Assembly: GCF_026212465.1 (NCBI RefSeq)
Contig: NC_080061.1
Coordinates: forward strand, 23,563,295-23,627,294
DNA: 64,000 bases
Origin: Amaranthus tricolor
Taxonomy: Eukaryota; Streptophyta; Magnoliopsida; Caryophyllales; Amaranthaceae
Direction: 5' to 3'
Shown here one piece after another: positions 1-12,773 of the stretch (positions within the stretch are counted from its first letter, which is position 1; the number at the start of each line of letters is the position of its first letter). The notes under the pieces were generated by a model. That model searched no databases. It was given only the letters and a program-made list of their open reading frames with translations, and had not been told where the DNA came from. The position numbers and the translations under genes are program-made.

Positions 1-891
1 TCGTTCATTGTTCTTTGATCATTGATCCTTGTTCTTTTTCTTCATCGTTAATTCTTCAATGATCATTGATCCTTGTACATTCTTCATCGTTCATTCTTCA
101 TTGATCATTGATCCTTGTTCATTATGCATCGTTCATTCTTCTTTGATCATTGATCCTTGTTCATTCTTCATCGTTCATTTTTCAATGATCATTGATCCTT
201 GTACATTCTTCATCGTTCATTCTTCATTGATAATTGATACTTGTTCATTCTTTATCGTTCATTCTTCAACGATCATTGATCCATGTACATTCTTCATCGT
301 TCATTCTTCAATGATCATTGATCCTTGTTCATTATTCATCGTTCCTTCTTCATTGATCATTGATCCGTGTTCATTCTTCATCGTTCATTCTTCAATGATC
401 ATTGATCCTTATTGATTATTCATTTCATCGATCATTGTTGAATGATCATTTATCCTTGTTCATTGTTCGTCGTTCATTCTTCATTGATCATTGATCCATG
501 TTCATTATGCATCGTTCATTCTTCCTTGATCATTGAACCTTGTTCATTCTTCATCGTTCATTCTTCATTGATCATTGATCCTTGTTCATTCTTCATCGTT
601 CATTCTTCACTGATAATTGATCCTTGTACATTCTTCATCGTTTATTCTTCAATGATCATTGATCCTTGTTCATTATTAATCGTTCACTCTTCATTGATCA
701 TTGATCCTTGTTCATTGTTCATCGTTCATTCTACAATGATCATTGATCCTTGTTCATTATTCATCAATCATTGTTCAATGATCATTGATCCTTGTTCATT
801 ATTCATCGTTCATTCTTCAATCAGCATTGATTCTTTTACATTGTTCATCGTTCATTCGTCAATGATCATTGATCGTTGTTCATTATTCATC

Positions 892-909
892 GATCATTGT
901 TCAATGATC
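892..909. repeat. Inverted repeat in CGATCATTG-type monomers
   Basis: GATCATTGTTCAATGATC has 8-bp perfect arms around TT. It arises only in the monomer type where CGTTCATTC is replaced by CGATCATTG or CAATCATTG (with A/G change outside the arms). This type recurs at fixed places in A, B, C, D, E and F units, so the hairpin is periodic at HOR scale rather than monomer scale. Confidence 0.8.
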
Positions 910-1254
910 ATTGATCCTTGTTCATTATTCATCATTCATTCTTCAATGAATATTGATCCTTGTTCATTCTTCATCTTTCATTCTTCATTGATCATTGATC
1001 ATTGTTCATTCTTGATCGTTCATTCTTCGATGATCATTGATCCTTGTTCATTATTCATCGTTTATTTTTCAATGATCATTGATCCTTGTTCATTATTCAT
1101 CGTTCAATCTTCATTCATCATTGATCCGTGTTCATTCTTCATCGTTCATTCTTCAATGATCATTGATTCTTATTGATTATTCATCGATCATTGTTCAAGG
1201 ATCATTGATCGTTGTTCATTATGAATCAATTCATTCTTTATTGATCATTAATCC

Positions 1255-1296
1255 TTGTTCATTCTTCATCGTTCATTCTTCAATGATCATTGATCC
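1255..1296 (+). repeat. Reference 42-bp monomer, six heptamers
   Basis: The monomer splits without remainder into six heptamers: 1255-1261 TTGTTCA, 1262-1268 TTCTTCA, 1269-1275 TCGTTCA, 1276-1282 TTCTTCA, 1283-1289 ATGATCA, 1290-1296 TTGATCC. Against TTGTTCA these carry 0, 1, 1, 1, 2 and 2 mismatches. As 14-mers, the first two differ at one base and the third matches at 9 of 14. This suggests growth from a 7-bp to a 14-bp to a 42-bp repeat (inference). Bases 1280-1293 form a perfect 14-bp palindrome. Confidence 0.9.
1280..1293. repeat. 14-bp palindrome present in most monomers
   Basis: TCAATGATCATTGA equals its own reverse complement and spans the junction of heptamers 4-6. It occurs wherever a monomer has the ATGATCATTG form, so hundreds of copies are phased at 42 bp. 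Monomers with TTGATCATTG lose the outer bases and keep only TGATCA. It could be a dimeric protein site, a cruciform tip, or simply a by-product of the heptamer ancestry. Confidence 0.85.
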
Positions 1297-1422
1297 TTGT
1301 TCATTATTCATCGTTCATTCTTCATTGAACATTGATCTTTGTTTATTGTTCATCGTTCATTCTTCAATGATCATTGATCGTTGTACATTCTTCATCGTTC
1401 ATTCTTCAATGATCATTGATCC

Positions 1423-1471
1423 TTGTTCATTCTTCATTCTTCATCGTTCATTCTTCATTCATCATTGATCC
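1423..1471 (+). repeat. 49-bp long monomer (example)
   Basis: One extra heptamer is inserted, so ATTCTTC appears twice in a row before ATCGTTC. The same +7 copy is at 4021-4069 and 6619-6667 in the next two A units. An independent +7 event, a repeated ATGATCA, lies near 10390, 15490 and 25780. Confidence 0.85.
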
Positions 1472-1590
1472 TTGTTCATTATGCATCGTTCATTCTTCAT
1501 TGATCATTTATCCTTGTTCATTCTTCATCGATCATTGTTCATTGTTCGTCGTTCATTCTTCATTGATCATTGATCCTTGTTCATTATGCA

Positions 1591-4188
1591 TCGTTCATTG
1601 TTCTTTGATCATTGATCCTTGTTCTTTTTCTTCATCGTTAATTCTTCAATGATCATTGATCCTTGTACATTCTTCATCGTTCATTCTTCATTGATCATTG
1701 ATCCTTGTTCATTATGCATCGTTCATTCTTCTTTGATCATTGATCCTTGTTCATTCTTCATCGTTCATTCTTCAATGATCATTGATCCTTGTACATTCTT
1801 CATCGTTCATTCTTCATTGATAATTGATACTTGTTCATTCTTTATCGTTCATTCTTCAACGATCATTGATCCATGTACATTCTTCATCGTTCATTCTTCA
1901 ATGATCATTGATCCTTGTTCATTATTCATCGTTCCTTCTTCATTGATCATTGATCCGTGTTCATTCTTCATCGTTCATTCTTCAATGATCATTGATCCTT
2001 ATTGATTATTCATTTCATCGATCATTGTTGAATGATCATTTATCCTTGTTCATTGTTCGTCGTTCATTCTTCATTGATCATTGATCCATGTTCATTATGC
2101 ATCGTTCATTCTTCCTTGATTATTGAACCTTGTTCATTCTTCATCGTTCATTCTTCATTGATCATTGATCCTTGTTCATTCTTCATCGTTCATTCTTCAC
2201 TGATAATTGATCCTTGTACATTCTTCATCGTTTATTCTTCAATGATCATTGATCCTTGTTCATTATTAATCGTTCACTCTTCATTGATCATTGATCCTTG
2301 TTCATTGTTCATCGTTCATTCTACAATGATCATTGATCCTTGTTCATTATTCATCAATCATTGTTCAATGATCATTGATCCTTGTTCATTATTCATCGTT
2401 CATTCTTCAATCAGCATTGATTCTTTTACATTGTTCATCGTTCATTCGTCAATGATCATTGATCGTTGTTCATTATTCATCGATCATTGTTCAATGATCA
2501 TTGATCCTTGTTCATTATTCATCATTCATTCTTCAATGAATATTGATCCTTGTTCATTCTTCATCTTTCATTCTTCATTGATCATTGATCATTGTTCATT
2601 CTTGATCGTTCATTCTTCGATGATCATTGATCCTTGTTCATTATTCATCGTTTATTTTTCAATGATCATTGATCCTTGTTCATTATTCATCGTTCATTCT
2701 TCATTCATCATTGATCCGTGTTCATTCTTCATCGTTCATTCTTCAATGATCATTGATTCTTATTGATTATTCATCGATCATTGTTCAAGGATCATTGATC
2801 GTTGTTCATTATGAATCAATTCATTCTTTATTGATCATTAATCCTTGTTCATTCTTCATCGTTCATTCTTCAATGATCATTGATCCTTGTTCATTATTCA
2901 TCGTTCATTCTTCATTGAACATTGATCTTTGTTTATTGTTCATCGTTCATTCTTCAATGATCGTTGATCCTTGTTCATTATTCATCAATCATTGTTCCAG
3001 GATCATTGATCCTTGTTCATTATTCATCGTTCATTCTTCAATGATCATTGATTCTTGTACATTCGTCATCGTTCATTCGTCAATGATCATTGATCCTTGT
3101 TCATCATTCGTCGATCATTGTTCAACGATCAATGATCGTTGTTAATTATGCATCAATTCATTCTTCATTGATCATTTATCCTTGTTCATTTTTCATCGTT
3201 CATTCTTCAATGATTATTGATCCTTGTTCATTATTCATCAATCATTGTTCAATGATCATTGATCCTTGTTCATTATTCATCGTTCATTCTTAATAATCAT
3301 TGATCCTTGTACATTCTTCATCGTCCATTCGTCAATGGTCATCGATCCTTGTTCATTATTCATCGTTCATTCTTCATTGATCATTAATCCTTGTTCATTC
3401 TTCATCGTTCATTCTTCAATGATCATTGATTCTTGTTCATTATTCATTGATCATTGTTCAATGATCTTTGATCCTTGTTCATTATTCATCATTCATTCTT
3501 CAATGATTATTGATCCTTGTTCATTCTTCATCGTTCATTCTTCATTGATCATTGATCCTTTTTCATTCTTCATCGTTTATTTTTCAATGATTATTGATCT
3601 TTGTACATTCTTCATCGTTCATTCTTCAATGATCATTGATCGTTGTTCATTATTCATCGTTCATTCTTCATTGATCATTGATCCTTGTTCATTCTTCATC
3701 GTTCATTCTTCAAGGATCATTGATCCTTGTTCATTATTCATCGATCATTGTTCAATGATCATTAATCCTTGTTCATTATTCATCGTGCATTCTTAAATGA
3801 TCATTGATCCTTGATCATTCTTCATGTTCATTCTTCAATGATCATTGAACCTTATTGATTTTTTATCGATCATTGTGCAACAATCATTTATCGTTGTTCA
3901 TTATGCATCAATTCATTCTTCATTGATCATTGATCCTTGTTCATTCGTCATCGTTCATTCTTCAATGATCATTGATCGTTGTACATTCTTCATCGTTCAT
4001 TCTTCAATGATCATTGATCCTTGTTCATTCTTCATTCTTCATCGTTCATTCTTCATTCATCATTGATCCTCGTTCATTATGCATCGTTCATTCTTCATTG
4101 ATCATTTATCCTTGTTCATTCTTCATCGATCATTGTTCATTGTTCGTCGTTCATTCTTCATTGATCATTGATCCTTTTTCATTATGCA
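1591..4188 (+). repeat. HOR A, copy A1 (2598 bp)
   Basis: This full-length unit repeats at +2598. The segments I compared in A1 and A2 are the same, including rare marks such as TTGATTATTGAACC near 2119, where A0 and A3 have TTGATCATTGAACC. A difference is seen at the start, where TTCTTTGATC near 1600 in A1 is TTCATTGATC in A2. The unit contains about 62 monomers, including several 43-mers and one 49-mer. Confidence 0.9.
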
Positions 4189-6786
4189 TCGTTCATTGTT
4201 CATTGATCATTGATCCTTGTTCTTTTTCTTCATCGTTAATTCTTCAATGATCATTGATCCTTGTACATTCTTCATCGTTCATTCTTCATTGATCATTGAT
4301 CCTTGTTCATTATGCATCGTTCATTCTTCTTTGATCATTGATCCTTGTTCATTCTTCATCGTTCATTCTTCAATGATCATTGATCCTTGTACATTCTTCA
4401 TCGTTCATTCTTCATTGATAATTGATACTTGTTCATTCTTTATCGTTCATTCTTCAACGATCATTGATCCATGTACATTCTTCATCGTTCATTCTTCAAT
4501 GATCATTGATCCTTGTTCATTATTCATCGTTCCTTCTTCATTGATCATTGATCCGTGTTCATTCTTCATCGTTCATTCTTCAATGATCATTGATCCTTAT
4601 TGATTATTCATTTCATCGATCATTGTTGAATGATCATTTATCCTTGTTCATTGTTCGTCGTTCATTCTTCATTGATCATTGATCCATGTTCATTATGCAT
4701 CGTTCATTCTTCCTTGATTATTGAACCTTGTTCATTCTTCATCGTTCATTCTTCATTGATCATTGATCCTTGTTCATTCTTCATCGTTCATTCTTCACTG
4801 ATAATTGATCCTTGTACATTCTTCATCGTTTATTCTTCAATGATCATTGATCCTTGTTCATTATTAATCGTTCACTCTTCATTGATCATTGATCCTTGTT
4901 CATTGTTCATCGTTCATTCTACAATGATCATTGATCCTTGTTCATTATTCATCAATCATTGTTCAATGATCATTGATCCTTGTTCATTATTCATCGTTCA
5001 TTCTTCAATCAGCATTGATTCTTTTACATTGTTCATCGTTCATTCGTCAATGATCATTGATCGTTGTTCATTATTCATCGATCATTGTTCAATGATCATT
5101 GATCCTTGTTCATTATTCATCATTCATTCTTCAATGAATATTGATCCTTGTTCATTCTTCATCTTTCATTCTTCATTGATCATTGATCATTGTTCATTCT
5201 TGATCGTTCATTCTTCGATGATCATTGATCCTTGTTCATTATTCATCGTTTATTTTTCAATGATCATTGATCCTTGTTCATTATTCATCGTTCATTCTTC
5301 ATTCATCATTGATCCGTGTTCATTCTTCATCGTTCATTCTTCAATGATCATTGATTCTTATTGATTATTCATCGATCATTGTTCAAGGATCATTGATCGT
5401 TGTTCATTATGAATCAATTCATTCTTTATTGATCATTAATCCTTGTTCATTCTTCATCGTTCATTCTTCAATGATCATTGATCCTTGTTCATTATTCATC
5501 GTTCATTCTTCATTGAACATTGATCTTTGTTTATTGTTCATCGTTCATTCTTCAATGATCGTTGATCCTTGTTCATTATTCATCAATCATTGTTCCAGGA
5601 TCATTGATCCTTGTTCATTATTCATCGTTCATTCTTCAATGATCATTGATTCTTGTACATTCGTCATCGTTCATTCGTCAATGATCATTGATCCTTGTTC
5701 ATCATTCGTCGATCATTGTTCAACGATCAATGATCGTTGTTAATTATGCATCAATTCATTCTTCATTGATCATTTATCCTTGTTCATTTTTCATCGTTCA
5801 TTCTTCAATGATTATTGATCCTTGTTCATTATTCATCAATCATTGTTCAATGATCATTGATCCTTGTTCATTATTCATCGTTCATTCTTAATAATCATTG
5901 ATCCTTGTACATTCTTCATCGTCCATTCGTCAATGGTCATCGATCCTTGTTCATTATTCATCGTTCATTCTTCATTGATCATTAATCCTTGTTCATTCTT
6001 CATCGTTCATTCTTCAATGATCATTGATTCTTGTTCATTATTCATTGATCATTGTTCAATGATCTTTGATCCTTGTTCATTATTCATCATTCATTCTTCA
6101 ATGATTATTGATCCTTGTTCATTCTTCATCGTTCATTCTTCATTGATCATTGATCCTTTTTCATTCTTCATCGTTTATTTTTCAATGATTATTGATCTTT
6201 GTACATTCTTCATCGTTCATTCTTCAATGATCATTGATCGTTGTTCATTATTCATCGTTCATTCTTCATTGATCATTGATCCTTGTTCATTCTTCATCGT
6301 TCATTCTTCAAGGATCATTGATCCTTGTTCATTATTCATCGATCATTGTTCAATGATCATTAATCCTTGTTCATTATTCATCGTGCATTCTTAAATGATC
6401 ATTGATCCTTGATCATTCTTCATGTTCATTCTTCAATGATCATTGAACCTTATTGATTTTTTATCGATCATTGTGCAACAATCATTTATCGTTGTTCATT
6501 ATGCATCAATTCATTCTTCATTGATCATTGATCCTTGTTCATTCGTCATCGTTCATTCTTCAATGATCATTGATCGTTGTACATTCTTCATCGTTCATTC
6601 TTCAATGATCATTGATCCTTGTTCATTCTTCATTCTTCATCGTTCATTCTTCATTCATCATTGATCCTCGTTCATTATGCATCGTTCATTCTTCATTGAT
6701 CATTTATCCTTGTTCATTCTTCATCGATCATTGTTCATTGTTCGTCGTTCATTCTTCATTGATCATTGATCCTTTTTCATTATGCA
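4189..6786 (+). repeat. HOR A, copy A2 (2598 bp)
   Basis: It is near-identical to A1 over its length and is followed at +2598 by A3. It shares CCTTTTTCATTATGC near 4174/6772 with the preceding junction, a mark missing from A0/A1 (CCTTGTTC near 1578). That places the A1/A2 duplication as the youngest event in block A. Confidence 0.9.
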
Positions 6787-9110
6787 TCGTTCATTGTTCA
6801 TTGATCATTGATCCTTGTTCTTTTTCTTCATCGTTAATTCTTCAATGATCATTGATCCTTGTACATTCTTCATCGTTCATTCTTCATTGATCATTGATCC
6901 TTGTTCATTATGCATCGTTCATTCTTCTTTGATCATTGATCCTTGTTCATTCTTCATCGTTCATTCTTCAATGATCATTGATCCTTGTACATTCTTCATC
7001 GTTCATTCTTCATTGATAATTGATACTTGTTCATTCTTTATCGTTCATTCTTCAACGATCATTGATCCATGTACATTCTTCATCGTTCATTCTTCAATGA
7101 TCATTGATCCTTGTTCATTATTCATCGTTCCTTCTTCATTGATCATTGATCCGTGTTCATTCTTCATCGTTCATTCTTCAATGATCATTGATCCTTATTG
7201 ATTATTCATTTCATCGATCATTGTTGAATGATCATTTATCCTTGTTCATTGTTCGTCGTTCATTCTTCATTGATCATTGATCCATGTTCATTATGCATCG
7301 TTCATTCTTCCTTGATCATTGAACCTTGTTCATTCTTCATCGTTCATTCTTCATTGATCATTGATCCTTGTTCATTCTTCATCGTTCATTCTTCACTGAT
7401 AATTGATCCTTGTACATTCTTCATCATTCATTCTTCAATGATCATTGATCCTTGTTCATTATAATCGTTCACTCTTCATTGATCATTGATCCTTGTTCAT
7501 TGTTCATCGTTCATTCTACAATGATCATTGATCCTTGTTCATTATTCATCAATCATTGTTCAATGATCATTGATCCTTGTTCATTATTCATCGTTCATTC
7601 TTCAATCAGCATTGATTCTTTTACATTGTTCATTGTTCAATCGTCAATGATCATTGATCGTTGTTCATTATTCATCGATCATTGTTCAATGATCATTGAT
7701 CCTTGTTCATTATTCATCATTCATTCTTCAATGAATATTGATCCTTGTTCATTCTTCATCTTTCATTCTTCATTGATCATTGATCATTGTTCATTCTTCA
7801 TCGTTCATTCTTCAATGATCATTGATCCTTGTACATTCTTCATCGTTTATTTTTCAATGATCATTGATCCTTGTTCGTTATTCATCGTTCATTCTTCATT
7901 CATCATTGATCCGTGTTCATTCTTCATCGTTCATTCTTCAATGATCATTGATTCTTATTGATTATTCATCGATCATTGTTCAAGGATCATTGATCGTTGT
8001 TCATTATGAATAATTCATTCTTTATTGATCATTGATCCTTGTTCATTCTTCATCGTTCATTCTTCAATGATCATTGATCCTTGTTCATTATTCATCGTTC
8101 ATTCTTCATTGAACATTGATCTTTGTTTATTGTTCATCGTTCATTCTTCAATGATCATTGATTCTTGTACATTCGTCATCGTTCATTCGTCAATGATCAT
8201 TGATCCTTGTTCATCATTGGTCGATCATTGTTCAACGATCAATGATCGTTGTTAATTATGCATCAATTCATTCTTCATTGATCATTTATCCTTGTTCATT
8301 TTTCATCGTTCATTCTTCAATGATTATTGATCCTTGTTCATTATTCATCAATCATTGTTCAATGATCGTTGATCCTTGTTCATTATTCATCGTTCATTCT
8401 TAATAATCATTGATCCTTGTACATTCTTCATCGTCCATTCGTCAATGGTCATCGATCCTTGTTCATTATTCATCGTTCATTCTTCATTGATCATTAATCA
8501 TTGTTCATTCTTCATCGTTTATTCTTCAATGATCATTGATCCTTGTTCATTATTCATTGATCATTGTTCAATGATCTTTGATCCTTGTTCATTATTCATC
8601 ATTCATTCTTCAATGATCATTGATCCTTGATCATTCTTCATCGTTCATTCTTCATTGATCATTGATCCTTTTTCATTCTTCATCGTTCATTTTTCAATGA
8701 TCATTGATCTTTGTACATTCCTCATCGTTCATTCTTCAATGATCATTGATCGTTGTTCATTATTCATCGTTCATTCTTCATTGATCATTGATCCTTGTTA
8801 AATCTTCATCGTTCATTCTTTAAGGATCATTGATCCTTGTTCATTATTCATCGATCATTGTTCAATGATCATTAATCCTTGTTCATTATTCATCGTTCAT
8901 TCTTAAATGATCATTGATCCTTGATTATTCTTCATCGTTCATTTTTCAATGATCATTGATCCTTATTGATTTTTGGTCGATCATTGTTCAACGATCATTG
9001 ATCGTTGTTCAATATGCATCAATTCATTCTTTATTGATCATTAATCCTTGTTCATTCTTCATCGTTTATTCTTCAATGATCATTGATCGTTGTACATTCT
9101 TCATCGTTCA
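6787..9110 (+). repeat. HOR A, copy A3, diverged and shortened
   Basis: It follows A2 at 2598 bp until about 7450, then shifts by -86 bp. I can account for this as 1 bp lost near 7461 (ATTATAATC), 1 bp lost near 8010 (GAATAATTC) and 84 bp (two monomers) lost near 8150. One base is regained near 8930. Substitutions against A1/A2 are frequent, for example GGTCG near 8219. After about 9110 the match to A ends. Confidence 0.85.
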
Positions 9111-9640
9111 TTCTTCAATGATCATTGATCCTTATTGATTATTCATCGATCACTGTTCAACGATCATTGATACTAGTTCATTATGCATCAATTCATTCTT
9201 CATTGATCATTGATCCTTGTTCATTCTTCATCGTTCACTCTTCATTGATCATTGATCCTTGTTCATTGTTCATCGTTCATTCTACAACGATCATTAATCC
9301 TTGTTCATTATTCATCGTTCATTCTTAAATGATCATTGATCCTTGATTATTCTTCATCGTTCATTTTTCAATGATCATTGATCCTTATTGATTTTTGGTC
9401 GATCATTGTTCAACGATCATTGATCGTTGTTCAATATGCATCAATTCATTCTTTATTGATCATTAATCCTTGTTCATTCTTCATCGTTTATTCTTCAATG
9501 ATCATTGATCGTTGTACATTCTTCATCGTTCATTCTTCAATGATCATTGATCCTTATTGATTATTCATCGATCACTGTTCAACGATCATTGATACTAGTT
9601 CATTATGCATCAATTCATTCTTCTTTGATCATTGATCCTT
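8865..9640 (+). repeat. 422-bp local tandem duplication
   Basis: Bases from about 8865 repeat at +422 (10 x 42 + 2, the two extra bases being two 43-mers). Diagnostic strings such as TTGATTATTCTTC, TTTTTGGTCGATC and GATACTAGTTC occur in both copies. The first copy joins the end of A3, and the second leads into block B, so this is the A-to-B transition zone. Confidence 0.85.
8989..9007. repeat. 19-bp dyad, 9-bp arms, in linker monomers
   Basis: CAACGATCA and TGATCGTTG are exact reverse complements around a single T. The dyad sits where a monomer carrying AACGATC is followed by GATCGTTG; the same arrangement is seen near 10258, 12048 and 14268. It usually lies just before a 43-bp monomer and so marks the same place in many HOR units. 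Confidence 0.75.
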
Positions 9641-9893
9641 GTTCATTCTTCATCGTTCATTCTTCAATGATCATTGATCCTTGTACATTCTTCATCGTTC
9701 ATTCTTCATTGATAATTGATCCTTGTTCATTCTTGATCGTTCATTCTTCAATGATCATTGATCCTTGTACATTCTTCATCGTTCATTCTTCAATGATCAT
9801 TGATCCTTGTTCATTATTCATCGTTCCTTCTTCATTGATCATTGATCCGTGTTCATTCTTCATCGTTAATTCTTCAATGATCATTGATCCTTA

Positions 9894-12773
9894 TTGATTA
9901 TTCATTTCATCTATCATTGTTCAATGATCATTGATCCTTGTTCATTGTTCGTCGTTCATTCTTCATTGATCATTGATCCTTGTTCATTCATCATCGTTCA
10001 TTCTGCAATGATCATTGATCCTTGTACATTCTTCATCGTTAATTCTTCATTGATAATTAATCCTTGTTCTTTCTTCATCGTTCATTTTTCAATGATCATT
10101 GATCCTTGTCCATTCTTCATCGTTCATTCTTCAATGATCAATTATCCTTGTTCATTGTTCATTGTTCATTCTTCATTGATCATTGATCCGTGTTCATTCT
10201 TCATCGTTCATTCTTCAATGATCATTGATCCTTATTGATTATTCATCGTTCAATCTTCAACGATCATTGATCGTTGTTCATTATGGATCAATTCATTCTT
10301 CTTTGATCATTGATCCTTGTTCATTCTTTATAGTTCATTCTTCAATGATCATTGATCTTTGTACAATCTTCATCGTTCATTCTTCAATGATCAATGATCA
10401 TTGATCCTTGTTCATTATTCATCGTTCATTCGTCATTTATCATTGATCCTTGTTCATTCTTCATCGTTCATTGTTCAATGATCATTGATCCTTGTTTATT
10501 ATTCATCAATCGTTGTTCAATGATCATAGATCCTTTTTAATTATTCATCGTTCATTCATCAATGATCATTGATCCTTGTACATTCCTCAATGGTCATCGA
10601 TCCTTGTTCATTATTCATCATTCATTCTTCATTGATCATTAATCATTGTTCATTCTTCATCGTTCATTCTTCAATGTTCATTGATCCTTGTTCATTATTC
10701 ATTGATCATTGTTCAATGATCATCATTCCTTGTTCATTATTCATCATTCATTCTTCAATGATCATTGATCCTTGTTCTTTCTTCATCGTTCATTCTTCAT
10801 TGATCGTTGATCCTCGTTCATTCTTCATCGTTCATTCTTCAATGATCATTGAACCTTGTTCATTATTCATCGATCGTTGTTCAATGATCATTGATCCTTG
10901 TTCATTATTCATCGTTCATTCTTAAATGATCATTGATCCTTGTTCTTTCTTCATCGTTAATTCTTCAATGATCATTGAACATTCTGAATCGTTCATTCTT
11001 CAATGATCATTGATCCTTGTTCATTATTCGTCGTTCATTCTTCTATGATCATTGATCCTTGTTGATTATTCATCGATCATTGTTCAAAGATCATTGATCC
11101 TTGTTAATTATGCATCAATTCATTCTTCATTGATCATTGATCCTTGTTCATTCTTCATCGTTCATTCTTCATTCATCATTGATCCGTGTTCATTCTTCAT
11201 CGTTCATTCTTCAATGATCATTGATTCTTATTGATTATTCATCGATCATTGATCGTTGTTCATTATTATTCAATTCATTCTTTATTGATCATTGATCCCT
11301 GTTCATTCTTCATCGTTCATTCTTCAATGATCATGGATCCTTGTTCATTATTCATCGTTCATTCTTCAATGAACATTGATCTTTGTTTATTGTTCATCGT
11401 TCATTCTTCAATGATCATTGATCCTTGTTCATTATTCATCAATCATTGTTCCATAATCATCGATCCTTGTTCATTATTCATCGTTCATTCTTCAATGATC
11501 GTTGAATCTTGTACATTCGTCATCGTTCATTCGTCAATGATCATTGATCCTTGTTCATCATTCATCGATCATTGTTCAACGATCAATGATCGTTGTTAAT
11601 TATGCATCAATTCATTCTTCATTGATCATTTATCCTTGTTTATTTTTCATCGTTCATTCTTCAATGATTATTGATCCTTGTTCATTATTCATCAATCATT
11701 GTTCAAAGATAATTGATCCTTGTTCATTATTCATCGTTCATTCTTAATAGTCATTGATCCTTGTACATTCTTCATCGTCCATTCGTCAATGGTCATCGAT
11801 CCTTGTTCATTATTCATCGTTCATTCTTCATTGATCATTGATCTTTGTACATTATTCATCGTTCATTCTTCAATGATCATTGATCGTTGTTCATTATTCG
11901 TCGATCATTGTTCAATGATCATTATTCCTTGTTCATTATTCATCGTTCATTCTTAAATGATCATTGATCCTTGATTATTCTTCATCGTTCATTTTTCAAT
12001 GATCATTGATCCTTATTGATTTTTCGTCGATCATTTTTCAACGATCATTGATCGTTGTTCAATATGCATCAATTCATTCTTTATTGATCATTAATCCTTG
12101 TTCATTCTTCATCGTTCATTCTTCAATGATCATTGATCGTTGTACATTCTTCATCGTTCATTCTTCAATGATCATTGATCCTTATTGATTATTCATCGAT
12201 CATTGTTCAACGATCATTGATACTAGTTCATTATGCATCAATTCATTCTTCATTGATCATTGATCCTTGTTCATTCTTCATCGTTCATTCTTCAATGATC
12301 ATTGATCCTTTTACATTCTTCATCGTTCATTCTTCAACGATCATTGATCCTTGTTCATTATTCATCGTTCATTCTTCATTGCTTATTGATCCTAGTTGAT
12401 TAGTCTTCGATCATTGTTCAATGATCATTGATCCTTGTTCATTATGCATCAATTCATTCTTCATTTATCATTGAACCTTGTTCATTATACATCGTTCATT
12501 CTTCTTTGATCATTGATCCTTGTTCATTCTTCATCGTTCATTCTTCAATGATCATTGATCCTTGTACATTCTTCATCGTTCATTCTTCATTGATAATTGA
12601 TCCTTGTTCATTCTTGATCATTCATTCTTCAATGATCATTGATCCTTGTACATTCTTCATCGTTCGTTCTTCAATGATCATTGATCCTTGTTCATTATTC
12701 ATCGTTCTTCTTCATTGATCATTGATCCGTGTTCATTCTTCATCGTTCATTCTTCAATGATCATTGATCCTTA
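9894..12773 (+). repeat. HOR B, copy B0 (2880 bp, carries A-like segment)
   Basis: Units are counted from the anchor ATTCATTTCATCTATC. B0 matches B1 at +2880 over 9894 to about 11150. It then holds an A-like segment (about 11230-12000, matching block A near 2753-3400), and from 12006 it resembles the 8956 and 14227 segments. B1 lacks about 659 bp of this. B0 keeps CCTTCTTC near 9826, where B1-B3 have lost one C. Confidence 0.85.

Larger units (their letters stand above)
1..1590 (+). repeat. HOR A, copy A0, with 24 monomers missing
   Basis: Bases 1 to about 1350 match 1591 to about 2940 at a shift of 1590 bp; from about 1373 on they match at a shift of 2598 bp. The difference, 1008 bp, is exactly 24 x 42. 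The breakpoint lies in a monomer stretch shared by both sides (about 1350-1372), as unequal exchange between in-register monomers would give. The true start of the copy may lie before the window. Confidence 0.9.

Noticed and set aside
1255..1296. Telomeric repeat, because of the 7-bp ancestral unit
   Set aside because: TTSTTCA is not a known telomere motif and lacks the G-run on one strand typical of telomeres such as TTTAGGG.
9175..9195. ATACTAGTTCATTATGC as an unrelated insertion or target site
   Set aside because: It aligns to the monomer with a few substitutions and recurs at 9597, 12222, 14443, 16411 and 18379 as part of B-type units.
9898..9920. ATTCATTTCATCTATC as a transposon terminal sequence
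   Set aside because: It is a variant monomer found at the same place in every B and C unit and at the start of D1 and D2; there is no inverted partner or coding region. It is useful only as a HOR anchor.
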